Positions 8,369 to 18,235 are shown, counted from the stretch's first letter. The stretch is 64,000 bases of DNA from Rhizobium terricola (GCF_012927355.1 NZ_JABBGK010000007.1:62001-126000); one strand, 5' to 3'. Numbers and translations are program-made. Notes: generated from the letters alone by a model not told the origin.

Positions 8369-9476
8369 GCTCATCGATCGAGGCGACCCCCATCAGGGCG
8401 AGGCTGATCGAAATCTCCCGCGCAAGGATCGCAATGATCTCGGAGACCCCCTCCTGCCCCGCAGCCGAAAGGCCATAGGCATAGGCACGGCCGAGCATCA
8501 CACCGTCGGCACCGAGGCCGACCGCCTTGATCACGTCGGAGCCGCGGCGAATGCCGCCGTCCAGCATCAGGCAAAAGTCCGATCCGACAGCCTCCCGGAT
8601 GCCCGGCAGCGCACGGATCGTGCTCGACGCACCGTCCAGTTGGCGGCCGCCATGGTTGGAAATCACCACGCCATCGCAGCCGATATCACGCGCCTTCACG
8701 GCATCCTCGGCAGAAAGAACGCCCTTGATGACGAGCTTGCCCGTCCACCTCTCCCTCAGCCAGACGATGTCCTTCCAGGAGAGCGTCTTGTCGATCCCTC
8801 GGGAGAGATTGGCCGCCTGTTCCAACGCACCGCGACCAAATTCCGGCCGATGCTCGATCGCCCTGACCGACGGCATGCCGGCGAGGGCTACATCGGCGAG
8901 CCAGCGCGGCTTCATGGCAAGGCGGGCGAAGAGACCCGGCGTCACGCGCGTCAAAGACCGGAAGCCGTTGCGCACGTCCCGCTCGCGGATGCCGGTGATC
9001 GCAGTGTCGACGGTCACGAACAGGGTATCGACGCCAGCGTGCTCCGCGGCCTGCAGGAACTCCTCGCACAGGGACCGGTCCTCCAGCGCATAGAGCTGGA
9101 AATGCAATGGCCCCTTCGTGACCGCCCGAAGGTCGGCGAGTGAGGCAATCGAAAAGGTCGACAGGCAGAAGGGGATGCCGGCTGCATGGGCCGCCCGCAC
9201 CGCCTTCGCCTCACCCTTGCCCGAATAGAGCCCGAGGAAGCCCACCGGCCCCAGCATGAACGGAAGGGGATGACGGGCTCCGAGAAAGGTGGTGGAAAGG
9301 TCCTGCGGTCGCGGCTCCACCAGCACGTTCTGGCGCAGCTCGAAACCGGCAAAATCTGCCCGGTTCGCGCGCATGGTTTCCTCTTCGAACGAGCCGCCGT
9401 CGATATAGTCGAAGAAGATCTTCGGCAGGCGGCGCCGGGCGAGGTCACGGAAGTCGTGGATGTTGACCAGGGTCAT
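8331..9476 (-). CDS. FMN-dependent alpha-hydroxy-acid oxidase/dehydrogenase (LldD family)
   Basis: This 381-residue enzyme of the glycolate oxidase/L-lactate dehydrogenase family oxidises a 2-hydroxy acid to the 2-oxo acid using FMN. Visible are the N-terminal RRRLPKIFFDYIDGG, the phosphate and FMN region LMLDGGIRRGSDVIKAVGLGADGVMLGRA near the C-terminus, and the catalytic His-Arg segment SNHGGRQLDGASST. It is the last gene of the minus-strand operon, starting one base after the kinase stop. Together with the HisD-like and HisC-like enzymes it would make a 2-hydroxy-acid to 2-oxo-acid to amino-acid route. The substrate is unknown; lactate itself is not excluded. Confidence 0.85.
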   Translation of the reverse strand: MTLVNIHDFRDLARRRLPKIFFDYIDGGSFEEETMRANRADFAGFELRQNVLVEPRPQDLSTTFLGARHPLPFMLGPVGFLGLYSGKGEAKAVRAAHAAGIPFCLSTFSIASLADLRAVTKGPLHFQLYALEDRSLCEEFLQAAEHAGVDTLFVTVDTAITGIRERDVRNGFRSLTRVTPGLFARLAMKPRWLADVALAGMPSVRAIEHRPEFGRGALEQAANLSRGIDKTLSWKDIVWLRERWTGKLVIKGVLSAEDAVKARDIGCDGVVISNHGGRQLDGASSTIRALPGIREAVGSDFCLMLDGGIRRGSDVIKAVGLGADGVMLGRAYAYGLSAAGQEGVSEIIAILAREISISLALMGVASIDELKSLGTEAVRPR

Positions 9477-9477
9477 G

Positions 9478-10770
9478 TCAGTCTCTGTCAGGGTCGATCA
9501 TGTCGAAGAAGCGTGAAATGGCATCCTCACCAGCCACCGGCTCGCTGCCGGCCATGACCGCAATGGAGAGGCCGACGAGAGACGAAACCGGGTTATGGGT
9601 CGTGGCGCCGGCCCGCAGGTTCATGACCAGCGTCGGGCAGAGGAACAGGCCGAGCCGCACGACCCGGCGCCAATCGGCCGGAAGCATGTCGCGCGCCTTC
9701 AGTTCTGCAAGCAGCGGACGCCAGAGCGCTTCAGCCTTCACATCCAGAAGCGCCCGGCGAACCGCGCTCGGCGCAAAGTCGGTGGTGACCCGCAGGAGAT
9801 CGCCGTCGCGTGCCACGCTTGCCGTGTAGCGTTCCGCCGCCATCGCCGGATCATAGAGCCACAACGGGTGGGCGAGGATGTTGTGAAACGTCGTCTTCAC
9901 CTCGGCCAGCAGCGTCGGAATGTGCTCGCCGGCAAAGGCGGGATCGAAGAAGGAAAGCCGGGCCGCGCCATCGCGTTCCTCATACCAGACATTGGCGTTG
10001 TGGGCGTCGCCATGCGCCGTCACCCCGCCCGCATCCGCGAGGCGCGTCGGGGCCAGCCGCTCATGCGCAGCATCGAAGAGGGTCCCGATGCTGTCCCGAT
10101 ATTCGATGCCGTTCACGACGAACCGGCAACGCGAAAGCGTGTGCCAATCGAGTGTCAGGCCGGGAAAGGCGAAGTCCTTGCCGACATAGAAGCTCGCCAT
10201 GCGCCCGCCCGGATAGGTTCCGGCCGGCGGGTCGATGAGCCGTTCGTAGAACAGGCGGTGGATCGGCTCTGCCGCCACCGCGTCGGCGCTGACCGGATGC
10301 AGTGTGTCGAGATAGACCTTCAGCACGGCTTCGCTCAGCTGGCGTTCGGCCTCGACGGCCCTTTCCCGCGCCGCCGGCTCGTCCTTCAGGTCCAGAGCCC
10401 TCAGGACGTCGGAAAAGCGCGGATCGGTGCGACGGCGATAGACGAGGATCTGTTCGCCGGGAAGCACCGACATCAGCAATGGCTGGTCCACCGGCAGGCC
10501 GGCCCGGGCCAGGATGTCGGCGCGATAGTATTCGCCGCTCATGACCTCTTCGCCCTCCTCCTGGTGGAACTTGAAGAAGAAGGCACCATCGGCGGTTTCG
10601 AAGAAACCGTTGAGCGAGTTGAGGCTGTACTGATCGTGGTTGATCGTGACGTTTTCCGCGTCGATCCGGAAAAGATCGCGCAGCAGTTCAGCCAGCAATC
10701 GTTCCGCCCTGCCGTCCCCGGCTTTGGCGATCTTCCTGATTTCCGCGGTGCGGCTCGTGGGCTGGCTCAT
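9478..10770 (-). CDS. APH-fold phosphotransferase (small-molecule kinase)
   Basis: This protein of about 430 residues has the aminoglycoside/choline-kinase-like fold. The catalytic loop reads HGDAHNANVWYEE and the metal-binding segment FFDPAFAGEHIP, matching the HxDxxxxN...D pattern. An upstream GTG at 10815 overlaps the regulator stop (GTGA). The ATG at 10770 has a good Shine-Dalgarno sequence (GGAAAG) and is preferred here. It sits between a HutC-like regulator and a 2-hydroxy-acid oxidase, so it may phosphorylate a pathway intermediate or the imported alcohol. Antibiotic-resistance kinases share the fold but nothing here points to that role. Confidence 0.72.
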   Translation of the reverse strand: MSQPTSRTAEIRKIAKAGDGRAERLLAELLRDLFRIDAENVTINHDQYSLNSLNGFFETADGAFFFKFHQEEGEEVMSGEYYRADILARAGLPVDQPLLMSVLPGEQILVYRRRTDPRFSDVLRALDLKDEPAARERAVEAERQLSEAVLKVYLDTLHPVSADAVAAEPIHRLFYERLIDPPAGTYPGGRMASFYVGKDFAFPGLTLDWHTLSRCRFVVNGIEYRDSIGTLFDAAHERLAPTRLADAGGVTAHGDAHNANVWYEERDGAARLSFFDPAFAGEHIPTLLAEVKTTFHNILAHPLWLYDPAMAAERYTASVARDGDLLRVTTDFAPSAVRRALLDVKAEALWRPLLAELKARDMLPADWRRVVRLGLFLCPTLVMNLRAGATTHNPVSSLVGLSIAVMAGSEPVAGEDAISRFFDMIDPDRD

Positions 10771-10811
10771 GGAATTCTTTCCGGATGGTTTTCTGGTGCG
10801 GGGAACGGCGG

Positions 10812-11543
10812 TCACTTGCCGCCGTGCAGGTAGCGGCTGCCAAGCGAATAGCGGCTGCCGACATAGGTCAGCGTGTTGACGGTGGCGACCACTGGCCCAG
10901 TCCAGGTCTTGCGATGCAGGATCAGGCAGCAGTCTCCCGGACGGATGTGCAGCAGGCGGGCCTGATCCGCACCGGCCGGCAGAGCGCTGATGAGATGCTC
11001 CACCTCAGTCAACGGCGTGGCGTTCTGCAGGTAGTCATAGGTGGCGATCACCGTGAAGTCCTGATCGACATAGCCGGAAACGAGGTCGGGATTGACGTAG
11101 CGTTCCTCGAGCTGGACCGGCAGGTCATTCTCGAAGTGGATGACGACCGAATGGTCGACGGGCTTCACCGTCTCGAACTCGAAGGCGAGCAGCAGTTCCG
11201 CCTCCGGCTTTTCGATGCGTTCGAGCACGACCACCTCGGCCCGGTGCCGGCTGCCGCGCGCCTTGATCTCGGTGATGATGTTGCTGATCTCGATCAACGT
11301 CGATTGTGGTCTCGGCGGAGCAACGAAGGTGCCGACGCCCTGAATGCGGCGCAGGTGTCCTTCGGAGGTGAGTTCGCGCAGCGCCCGGTGCACGGTCATG
11401 CGGGAGACGCCGAGGGTCGAGACGAGTTCGTTCTCCGATGGCAACCGGCTGTTGCGGGCCCATTTGCCGCTGCCGATATTGCCGAGGACGAAGTCCTTCA
11501 CCTTCTCGTAGAGCGGCGATGCGGAATCTGAAAGCGTATTCAT
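10812..11543 (-). CDS. GntR-family regulator, HutC subfamily (UTRA domain)
   Basis: This 243-residue regulator has an N-terminal GntR winged helix (residues 10-75, SRLPSENELVSTLGVSRMTV) and a C-terminal UTRA ligand domain. The C-terminal half resembles HutC: PLTEVEHLISALPAG, then CCLILHRKTWTG and a GSRYSLGSRY ending. HutC proteins bind urocanate or related ligands. A second HutC-type gene lies at 20469-21197 beside the hut genes, so the window holds two paralogues. This one lies in the middle of the operon, between the alcohol dehydrogenase and the kinase, and presumably controls it through the TGTNTATACA sites near 18240 and 19280. Confidence 0.87.
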   Translation of the reverse strand: MNTLSDSASPLYEKVKDFVLGNIGSGKWARNSRLPSENELVSTLGVSRMTVHRALRELTSEGHLRRIQGVGTFVAPPRPQSTLIEISNIITEIKARGSRHRAEVVVLERIEKPEAELLLAFEFETVKPVDHSVVIHFENDLPVQLEERYVNPDLVSGYVDQDFTVIATYDYLQNATPLTEVEHLISALPAGADQARLLHIRPGDCCLILHRKTWTGPVVATVNTLTYVGSRYSLGSRYLHGGK

Positions 11544-11602
11544 GGTTCACTGCCTCCACCGCCGCCTGACAGGCCGGCATCCGGGATGACGCGACGGGCA
11601 GA

Positions 11603-12616
11603 CTAGCCCGCCACCTCGATGATCGTCTTCAGGGCCCTGCTCTCGCCCCGCAGCAGGCGTTCATAGGCTCCGGGCACGTCATCGAGGGCCGGCAACACCT
11701 CGATGAAACGCTGCAGCGCGGGCGCGAGATCGCCGAGCAGGCGCACGGCTTCCGGCAGCTCGTCGGCAAAGGCGTGGCAACCGACGAGAGAAATCTCGCG
11801 CTCGACGAGAATGTTGGGATCGAAGTCGAGCTTGCCATGGCTGATGCCGACCAGCGCCAGCGCCCCGCCGCCTGACAAAAGGTCGAGCGCGCGGGCGATC
11901 GCCTGAATGCTGCCGGTGGCATCCAGCGCATGGCGCAGCCTGCCGCCGGAAAGCGCCGTTTCGATCTTCGCTCTGTCGAGGCCGACGACCGCACCGCCGG
12001 TCACCCCGGCGACAAGCGCGGCCTTCTCGGCGTTCAGATCGGCGACCAGCAGCGGCCCGTCATGCAGTCGTGACAGAAGAAGCGCGCTCAACCCGCCGAT
12101 CGTTCCGCAGCCGACGACGAGAACCGGCTCGCCGACCGGGACGGCCAGGCGGCGAACCGCATGCAGCGCAACCGCCAGCGGTTCGGCCATGGCGCCGATG
12201 TGCGGAGAGAGCGCGGGATCGTGCCTCAGGACCAGCCGCGCCGGCAGCTGCACCTCCTCGGCAAAGCCACCGTCACAGACTTCACCGACGAAACCCAGCG
12301 CCTCGCAGACATTGCTTCGGCCGCTGGTGCAGGCCGGGCAGGTGCCGCACCACATCCGCGAATCCGCGGAAACCACGTCTCCGACGGCGAGGTCGCTGAC
12401 GCCTTCGCCGACAGCGGTGACGCGGCCACAGAATTCATGCCCGGCTGTCGAGGGCCGCCGCGAGATCCACTGGCCGGTGCGATAATTGTGCAGGTCGGAG
12501 CCGCAGATGCCGGCGGCCCGGACGTCGAGATTGACGAAGCCGGGTGGTGGCGGGGCGGGCGCCGTCACCTCCTCCACCCGCAGGTCCTTGGCATCGTGGA
12601 GCCGCACGGCCTTCAT
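11603..12616 (-). CDS. Zinc-dependent alcohol dehydrogenase (MDR family)
   Basis: This 337-residue enzyme resembles threonine/sorbitol dehydrogenases. The catalytic zinc ligands lie in AAGICGSDLH and TAGHEFCGRV, with a Glu in the EPLAVALH region. The structural zinc cysteines form CGTCPACTSGRSNVC (spacing 2, 2, 7). The Rossmann NAD-binding turn is VVGCGTIGG. It starts three bases after the HisD-like gene ends, so the two are translated together. It would oxidise a secondary or primary alcohol to a ketone or aldehyde. The true substrate is not evident. Confidence 0.87.
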   Translation of the reverse strand: MKAVRLHDAKDLRVEEVTAPAPPPPGFVNLDVRAAGICGSDLHNYRTGQWISRRPSTAGHEFCGRVTAVGEGVSDLAVGDVVSADSRMWCGTCPACTSGRSNVCEALGFVGEVCDGGFAEEVQLPARLVLRHDPALSPHIGAMAEPLAVALHAVRRLAVPVGEPVLVVGCGTIGGLSALLLSRLHDGPLLVADLNAEKAALVAGVTGGAVVGLDRAKIETALSGGRLRHALDATGSIQAIARALDLLSGGGALALVGISHGKLDFDPNILVEREISLVGCHAFADELPEAVRLLGDLAPALQRFIEVLPALDDVPGAYERLLRGESRALKTIIEVAG

Positions 12617-12619
12617 GGC

Positions 12620-13948
12620 TCAGGCGCCCTTCTTCAGATAGGCATCCCGGACTGGCGAAACCGCCAGCGCATGGGAGGAGAAACCTTCGTAGATCGCCAG
12701 ATTGTGGGAATGCCTGGCGAATTCCGGATAGGCGGGCGCGGTCACGTAGCCGATCGAGCTGCGCTTGACGAAGTCGGTGACCGACAACGGACCGAAGGTG
12801 CGGGCCCAGCGGCTGGTCGGCAGAACCGCGTTCGGGCCAAGCGAGAAGTTCGCGATGCTGACCGGCGTATGCGTGCCCATCAGGATTTCGGAGGCTTCGG
12901 TGATGTGGCCGAGGTGGATGAAGGGCTCTTCCGACAAGAGTTCCAGATGCTCGGGCGCATAGGCGTTGACGAAGGCGTAGCTCTCCTCGATCGACGAGGT
13001 GAGAACGATGCCGCCAGTCTTGCCGGTCAGCACGGCCTTGGAGAAGGCGACGCGCTGTTCGGTCATCTTCGCCCAGTGCTCGGGCAGAGCGGCGAGCGCT
13101 TCTTCCGCGACGCGACGGCTATGGGTGACAAGATAGGCGGAGGAGTCGGGGCCATGTTCCGCCTCGATCAGCAGGTCGAGCGCGGCAAGGCCGCCATGGA
13201 CCGTATCGTCGGCGAGGATCATCACCTCGGAGGGACCGGCAGGCAGGCCGGTGTCGATGACGCCCGACAGCGAGCGCTTGGCGGCGACCACCCACGGGCT
13301 GCCTGGGCCGACGATCTTCAGCGCCGGCTTGACGGTTTCAGTGCCGTAAGCGACTGCGGCGACGGCCTGCGCGCCACCCACCTTGTAGACGGTCTCGACG
13401 CCGGCGAGACGCGCGGCGACCAGCGTCGCGGCATCAACCGATCCGTCCGGGGCCGGCGGCGTGACAATGGCAAGGTTCGGCACACCGGCGACCACGGCCG
13501 GCACCGAGGTCATCATGGTCACCGACGGGAAGGATCCCTTGCCGCGCGGGACATAGAGCGCGACCGACTGGATGGGGGTGAAACGGTCGCCGGCAAACGC
13601 GCCGGGACGAATTTCCTTCAGCCACATGGCCTCCGGCTTCTGCTCCTCGTGGAAGTGGCGAATGTTGTCGATGCCAAACTGGACGGATTCGATAACGCTC
13701 TTGTCGACCAGCTTGAAGGCGGCGTCGAATTCGGCCTCGGTCACCTTGAGATTGGCTTCCGTGACATCGGCCTTGTCGAGCTCGCGGCCAAAACGGGCGA
13801 TCGCCTTGTCACCTTCGGTACGCACCGCTTCGAGGATCGGCGCGACCTTCTCGATGAAGCTCGAGATATCGGTTTCCGAACGGCGCAGCAGGGCGGCCTT
13901 CTCTTCGGCGTTGAGCTTGGAATATTCGTAGAAAGACACGTTGGTCAT
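12620..13948 (-). CDS. Histidinol dehydrogenase-like NAD-dependent alcohol dehydrogenase
   Basis: This 442-residue protein is of the HisD family, whose members oxidise an alcohol to a carboxylic acid in two NAD-dependent steps. Family motifs include [70 protein letters not shown], and a C-terminal segment [15 protein letters not shown] before DFVKRSS. It lies directly behind transporter genes and not in a his biosynthetic operon, so it is a catabolic paralogue. Related catabolic HisD-like enzymes oxidise histidinol or sulfopropanediol (HpsN). The hut context favours an imidazole substrate, but no direct evidence decides between them. Confidence 0.83.
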   Translation of the reverse strand: MTNVSFYEYSKLNAEEKAALLRRSETDISSFIEKVAPILEAVRTEGDKAIARFGRELDKADVTEANLKVTEAEFDAAFKLVDKSVIESVQFGIDNIRHFHEEQKPEAMWLKEIRPGAFAGDRFTPIQSVALYVPRGKGSFPSVTMMTSVPAVVAGVPNLAIVTPPAPDGSVDAATLVAARLAGVETVYKVGGAQAVAAVAYGTETVKPALKIVGPGSPWVVAAKRSLSGVIDTGLPAGPSEVMILADDTVHGGLAALDLLIEAEHGPDSSAYLVTHSRRVAEEALAALPEHWAKMTEQRVAFSKAVLTGKTGGIVLTSSIEESYAFVNAYAPEHLELLSEEPFIHLGHITEASEILMGTHTPVSIANFSLGPNAVLPTSRWARTFGPLSVTDFVKRSSIGYVTAPAYPEFARHSHNLAIYEGFSSHALAVSPVRDAYLKKGA

Positions 13949-13987
13949 CGTCTTGTCCTTGAGGTGTGGCCGGCAAGGGCCGAAGGG

Positions 13988-14788
13988 TCATTTCGATTTG
14001 AGGAAGATGTCGAGGCCGACCAGGCGGTCGAGCAGCGCGATCGCCAGTCCGGCGCAGGCGATGAACACCACCGAAATGGCGGCAAGATCCGGCGTGATGA
14101 TCGAGCGGATGGAATTGTAGATCTGCACGGGCAGCGTCACGCTCCGGGCATCGACCAACAGCAGGCTCACCAGGAACTCGTTGAGTGCCAGGATGAACAT
14201 CAGCAGCGATCCGGTGATGACGCCCGGCAGCACGGCCGGCAAGGTGATGTAGAGGAAACGCTGAAGCGGCGGCGCCCCGCAATTGGCGGCGGCCAGTTCC
14301 AGATCGGGCGACAGGTTGCTGGCGCTCGCCGTCACCGCCCAGATCATGAAAGGCAGGTTGATGACGCAGCAGGCGATGCCGAGCGGCCACAGCTTGCCGA
14401 CCACACCCATCTGGCCGAAGACGAGCATCATGCCTATGCCCGAACCGATCAGCGGGATGGTGAAGGGCAGGAGCAGATAGATCTGGATCGAGCGGGCGAA
14501 CCGCACCCGGTACTTGGCGAGCGCAATGCCGGCAAGCGTGCCGACGGGGATGGCGATCACCGTGCAGATCGTGGCGACGATCAGCGAGCGAACAAAGGCC
14601 TGGCGAAGGTCGGCGGCCTGCGCGATCTTGCCGTACCACTGCAGCGACAGGCCATCAGGCGGGAAGGTGATGATGTTGCCTGCGGTGAAGGACGCACCGA
14701 GCACGACGATGGTGGGTGCCGAGAGCATGACGAGCGCGGTCACGACGAAAGCCCAGAGGGTGATGGATTTGCTGCGGCTTCCGGTCAT
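13988..14788 (-). CDS. ABC transporter permease, PotC-like
   Basis: This is a 266-residue, six-segment inner-membrane permease. The EAA loop that contacts the ATPase reads LELAAANCGAPPLQRFLYITLPAVLPGV (about residues 167-194). It overlaps the preceding permease by four bases (ATGA) and precedes the HisD-like gene by 39 bases. It forms half of the pore for the substrate handled by the downstream dehydrogenases. Spermidine/putrescine-type transporters import many cationic and zwitterionic compounds, so a histidine-related molecule is possible. Confidence 0.88.
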   Translation of the reverse strand: MTGSRSKSITLWAFVVTALVMLSAPTIVVLGASFTAGNIITFPPDGLSLQWYGKIAQAADLRQAFVRSLIVATICTVIAIPVGTLAGIALAKYRVRFARSIQIYLLLPFTIPLIGSGIGMMLVFGQMGVVGKLWPLGIACCVINLPFMIWAVTASASNLSPDLELAAANCGAPPLQRFLYITLPAVLPGVITGSLLMFILALNEFLVSLLLVDARSVTLPVQIYNSIRSIITPDLAAISVVFIACAGLAIALLDRLVGLDIFLKSK

Positions 14789-15729
14789 TTGCGGGTCTCC
14801 CCCATGGCGAGCGTACCGGCGCCGAACAGCATGAACACCACGCCGACGAGCATGGAGCCGACCGCGACCAGCATCAGCGACAGCGTGGCGCCCATGCCCT
14901 GGTCGGAGGTGCGGAAGAACTGGTCGTAGATCGCGTTGGCGATGAAATCCTGGGTGCCGCCGCCGAGAATGGCGGGGATGGCGAAATCGGTGAGCGAAAG
15001 CGTCACGACGACAAGGCCGGCACCGACCAGTCCAGGGCGCGACAGCGGCAGGACCACGTGACGGAAGGTGCGGACCCAGCCGGCACCGAGGGAGGCGGCG
15101 GCCGATTCCAGTTCGCTCGGGATCGCGGTCAGCGCGGGCGCCAGCATCAGCACGGCGAACGGCAGCATGTACTGGACGAGGCCGAACAGGACGGCCGGAT
15201 AGTTGTACAGGAGGCGAATGGGCGGCACGCCGACGAGGCCGAGAGCCTCGTTGACCATGCCCTGGTTGCCGAGAATGATCAGCCAGCCATAAGCGCGCAC
15301 CACCTGGCCGATGAAGAAGGGCAGGAAGAGCGCGACGAGCAGGAACTTGCGAAGTGCTGAGGATGGTGTGCGAACCATCAGATAGGCGTAAGGGAAGGCA
15401 AACAGCAGCGTGATCGCGGTGACGATCACCGATCCCATCAGGCTGCGGCCGGCTACGATCGCGAAGAAGTTCTCCGTCAGCGCGCGCTGGTAGTTTGCCA
15501 GCGTGTAGTTTTCCGACATCAGGAAGGTATTGGTGTCGAGCGTCCGGAGGCTGGCATCGCCGATCTGGATCATGCCGAGCACAAGCAGGCCCACGAGCAC
15601 GAGCGCGGGCAACAGCATGAGATAAGGCAGGCCTCGCTGGAAATTCGATGACCAGAGCATGGCCGCAAGGCGTTCAAGCACATCCATGACGCGCCACGTC
15701 AGGGGATATGCGGCACGGGGAGCGCGCAT
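14785..15729 (-). CDS. ABC transporter permease, PotB-like
   Basis: This 314-residue inner-membrane permease has six main hydrophobic segments after a short basic N-terminus. Its EAA loop reads LESAAASLGAGWVRTFRHVVLPLSRPGL (about residues 206-233). A GAGG element lies about nine bases before the chosen ATG at 15729; an ATG at 15687 is possible. It follows the binding protein by 124 bases and overlaps the second permease by four bases. Confidence 0.88.
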   Translation of the reverse strand: MRAPRAAYPLTWRVMDVLERLAAMLWSSNFQRGLPYLMLLPALVLVGLLVLGMIQIGDASLRTLDTNTFLMSENYTLANYQRALTENFFAIVAGRSLMGSVIVTAITLLFAFPYAYLMVRTPSSALRKFLLVALFLPFFIGQVVRAYGWLIILGNQGMVNEALGLVGVPPIRLLYNYPAVLFGLVQYMLPFAVLMLAPALTAIPSELESAAASLGAGWVRTFRHVVLPLSRPGLVGAGLVVVTLSLTDFAIPAILGGGTQDFIANAIYDQFFRTSDQGMGATLSLMLVAVGSMLVGVVFMLFGAGTLAMGETRK

Positions 15730-15853
15730 GTTACGGATCCTCAGGCAGTTCCAGCAAAAGTGCGAAGCGGTTTTGCGTCCGGACTGCGTAAAATTCTAAG
15801 TCGCGAAAGGAGGGTGCCCGCCGCCAGAGGGGACGCGGCGGGCAGGCAAGGCA

Positions 15854-16969
15854 TCAGCCCTGCATGATTTCCTTGAACTTGGCGAACCACTGGCTTTCGT
15901 TCTCGACCTGAACCTTGGAGGAGATGCGGATCAGGTGTTTGAACTCTTCCTCGGTCGTCGGGTAGGACGGATCGCCCACGAGGTCAGCCGGCGGATTGAC
16001 GCCCGGGATGACGCCCGGAAGGCCGAGGCCGTCGAGCCAGATCTGTTGGGCTTCCTTCGTCAGTGCATGATTGATGTACTGCTTGGCCCAGTAGAGCTCG
16101 TTTTCCGACAGGCCCTTCGGGATCCACAGGCCATCGGTGTCGAACTTGGCGCCTTCCTCCGGCACGACCCAAGCGATTTCGATGCCGTTTTTCTTGGCTT
16201 CGCGGGCATTGGTCGAGATGGTGCAAGCGGCGTCGATCTCGCCCTTCTGGAACCAGGTGGTGAAATCCGGGTCCTCGCCGAGCAGCGGCTGCTGTTCCTT
16301 GATCTTGGAAATGAAGTCCCAGGCCGGCTGCATGTTGCCGGGAATATCCTCGAGCTTGCCGCCGCCGGCGACCTGGGCCGGGAAGTGGAAGCCGATGCCG
16401 TCATTGTAGAGCGCGATGCGGCCCTTCAGCTTGGGATCAAGCAGATCCTTCCAGGACTTCGGCGCGCCGTTCGGGAAGGCCGACGGGCGATAGGCCAGCA
16501 CGTAGACATAGCCGTAGGTGTTGACGATCGGATAGCCGTCGAGGCCGACCGGCTTGGCGAGTGCGGTGGCGTTCTTGAGGTTCGGAAGGTCCGACAGGTC
16601 CTCGGTCACGCCGCGCAGCGCCGACTTGGTGGCGTTCGTCGTGGTATCCCAGTTGATGTGGATCGGCGGAACGCGACCCTGAGCGACGGCAGCCCAGACC
16701 TTCGGCTGGATTTCATTGTCTTCGGTCAGGTCGTGACGCACCGCGATGCCGGTCGCCTTGGTGAAGCTGTCGGAGACGCCGGCCTTCAGCGCATCGACCC
16801 AGCTGCCGCCCCAGGCGCGCACGATGATCTCGGCCGGCTTTTCCGGTTCCTGGGCAAAGGCGCGGCCGACACCGAGGGTCGAGAAACCGGCGGAAGCACC
16901 GGCCGCAGCCATGGACGCAAGCAGCGTCCGGCGGCGGATCTGCGCGGACAGGAATTTTTCATTCGACAT
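15854..16969 (-). CDS. Polyamine-type ABC transporter substrate-binding protein with Tat-like signal
   Basis: This 371-residue periplasmic binding protein is of the PotD family. The N-terminus has a twin-arginine-like signal (RRRTLLASMAAAGASAGFST, residues 13-32) ending in a RAFAQ cleavage region. Mature motifs include IIVRAWGGSWVDALKAGVSD and AYRPSAFPNGAPKSWKDLLD. The ATG at 16969 has AGGAG nine bases upstream. In-frame starts at 17035 and 17020 lie further up and would bury the signal peptide. The gene lies 34 bases behind its ATPase gene. The ligand is unknown. Confidence 0.88.
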   Translation of the reverse strand: MSNEKFLSAQIRRRTLLASMAAAGASAGFSTLGVGRAFAQEPEKPAEIIVRAWGGSWVDALKAGVSDSFTKATGIAVRHDLTEDNEIQPKVWAAVAQGRVPPIHINWDTTTNATKSALRGVTEDLSDLPNLKNATALAKPVGLDGYPIVNTYGYVYVLAYRPSAFPNGAPKSWKDLLDPKLKGRIALYNDGIGFHFPAQVAGGGKLEDIPGNMQPAWDFISKIKEQQPLLGEDPDFTTWFQKGEIDAACTISTNAREAKKNGIEIAWVVPEEGAKFDTDGLWIPKGLSENELYWAKQYINHALTKEAQQIWLDGLGLPGVIPGVNPPADLVGDPSYPTTEEEFKHLIRISSKVQVENESQWFAKFKEIMQG

Positions 16970-17003
16970 TACTGAATTCTCCTCTGGCTGGACCTTCTCG
17001 GGG

Positions 17004-18137
17004 TCATTTTTGAAAGACATGCATATCTCGCGCATTCCAGCCGAGGCGAACTTCGTCGCCCGGGCCGAACTGCAGATGCGATTCGGGATCGTGGTCGAAG
17101 ACGCGCATCAGCACGCCGGCCAGTCCCGGAACCCGGATTTCATAGACGACGCGCTCGCCCTCGAAAATACAATCCGCGACCTGACCTTCGACGACCGTAT
17201 CGAGGCCCTCAAGTCGTCCATCCTTCGGCGCGATTCGGATCTGTTCGGCACGCACCGCGCCGGCACAGGCAGCCCCCGCCGAAAGCGCGGCGTCGGCTGC
17301 GACACCCGCAAGGCGCAAACCGTTTGCCTCGATCACGACCGTCGGCGAGGCAAGATCGACAACCTTGCCCTCGATGAAATTGGTGACGCCGATGAAGTTG
17401 GCGACAAAGGCATTGGACGGCGCGCGATAGGCATCGACCGGCCGCGCCTTCTGCTGGATCTCGCCGCCGCTCATGACGATGATCTCGTCGGACACCACCA
17501 GCGCCTCGCGCTGATCGTGGGTGACGTTGATCGTCGTCACGCCAAGCTCCTTCTGGATGCGGCGGAATTCGAGCTGCATCTCCTCGCGCAGCTTGCGGTC
17601 AAGCGCGGCGAGCGGCTCGTCAAGCAGGAGCAGGTCCGGCTCGAACACGAGGGCGCGGGCGATCGCGACGCGCTGCTGCTGACCGCCGGAAAGCTCGTTG
17701 ATGCGCCGGCCGCCATAGCCGCCGAGCCGCACCAAATCGAGATAGCGCTCGACCTTTTCCGGGATCGTGCGGGCATCGTGGCGGCGCATCTTGAGCGGGA
17801 AGGCGACGTTTTCGGCCGCCGTCATGTGGGGGAAGAGGGCGAGCTTCTGAAACACCATGCCGATCGCCCGCCTGTGCGGCGGGACGGCGCTGACCGGCTG
17901 GCCATTGATGAAGATCTCGCCACTGGTCGGACGATCGAAGCCGGCGATCATGCGCAGGAGCGTCGTCTTGCCCGAGCCGGAGGGGCCGAGAATCGTCAGG
18001 AACCTGCCCTTCGGCAGATCGAACGAGGCATTCCTGACGGCATGGACATCGCCGAAAACCATGCCAACATCCTGGACGGAAACAGCGATCTGACCGGTCG
18101 ATCCGGCCGGATGGAGGTCTGCAGCAACAACGCCCAT
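17004..18137 (-). CDS. ABC transporter ATP-binding protein, PotA family
   Basis: This 377-residue ATPase is the first gene of the minus-strand transporter and dehydrogenase operon. It has a Walker A LGPSGSGKTT (about 50-59), a Q-loop VFQKLALFPH, a canonical signature LSGGQQQRVAIARA, a Walker B LLLLDEPLAALD and the H-loop THDQ. The C-terminal TOBE region covers about residues 280-375. A good sigma-70 promoter overlapped by a TGTNTATACA element lies about 100 bases upstream. It energises the two permeases downstream. Confidence 0.9.
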   Translation of the reverse strand: MGVVAADLHPAGSTGQIAVSVQDVGMVFGDVHAVRNASFDLPKGRFLTILGPSGSGKTTLLRMIAGFDRPTSGEIFINGQPVSAVPPHRRAIGMVFQKLALFPHMTAAENVAFPLKMRRHDARTIPEKVERYLDLVRLGGYGGRRINELSGGQQQRVAIARALVFEPDLLLLDEPLAALDRKLREEMQLEFRRIQKELGVTTINVTHDQREALVVSDEIIVMSGGEIQQKARPVDAYRAPSNAFVANFIGVTNFIEGKVVDLASPTVVIEANGLRLAGVAADAALSAGAACAGAVRAEQIRIAPKDGRLEGLDTVVEGQVADCIFEGERVVYEIRVPGLAGVLMRVFDHDPESHLQFGPGDEVRLGWNARDMHVFQK

Positions 18138-18235
18138 GACATTCCCCTGTCCTGTTTCGTCGAGCGACCGAAGCCGCCGCGAAACTTCATTTTACCGACC
18201 CGGCGGAAGGCGACCGCCCGGCCCTTGCATTAAGT

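Noticed and set aside
9478-10770. Aminoglycoside resistance gene
   Set aside because: The APH fold is shared by many metabolic kinases, and the operon context is catabolic.
10771-10815. GTG start of the kinase overlapping the regulator stop
   Set aside because: The GTGA overlap is attractive, but the ATG at 10770 has a clearly better ribosome-binding site. The question is open, and the longer form cannot be excluded.
12620-13948. Firm assignment of the HisD-like gene as sulfopropanediol dehydrogenase HpsN
   Set aside because: Sequence motifs alone do not separate HpsN from other catabolic HisD relatives. No desulfonating enzyme or sulfite handling gene is present, and the HutC-like sites point elsewhere.
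12161-14929. Open frame of about 920 codons on the plus strand
   Set aside because: It lies opposite the zinc alcohol dehydrogenase, HisD-like and permease genes, with a low-complexity Asp/Glu/His/Arg-rich translation typical of antisense frames.
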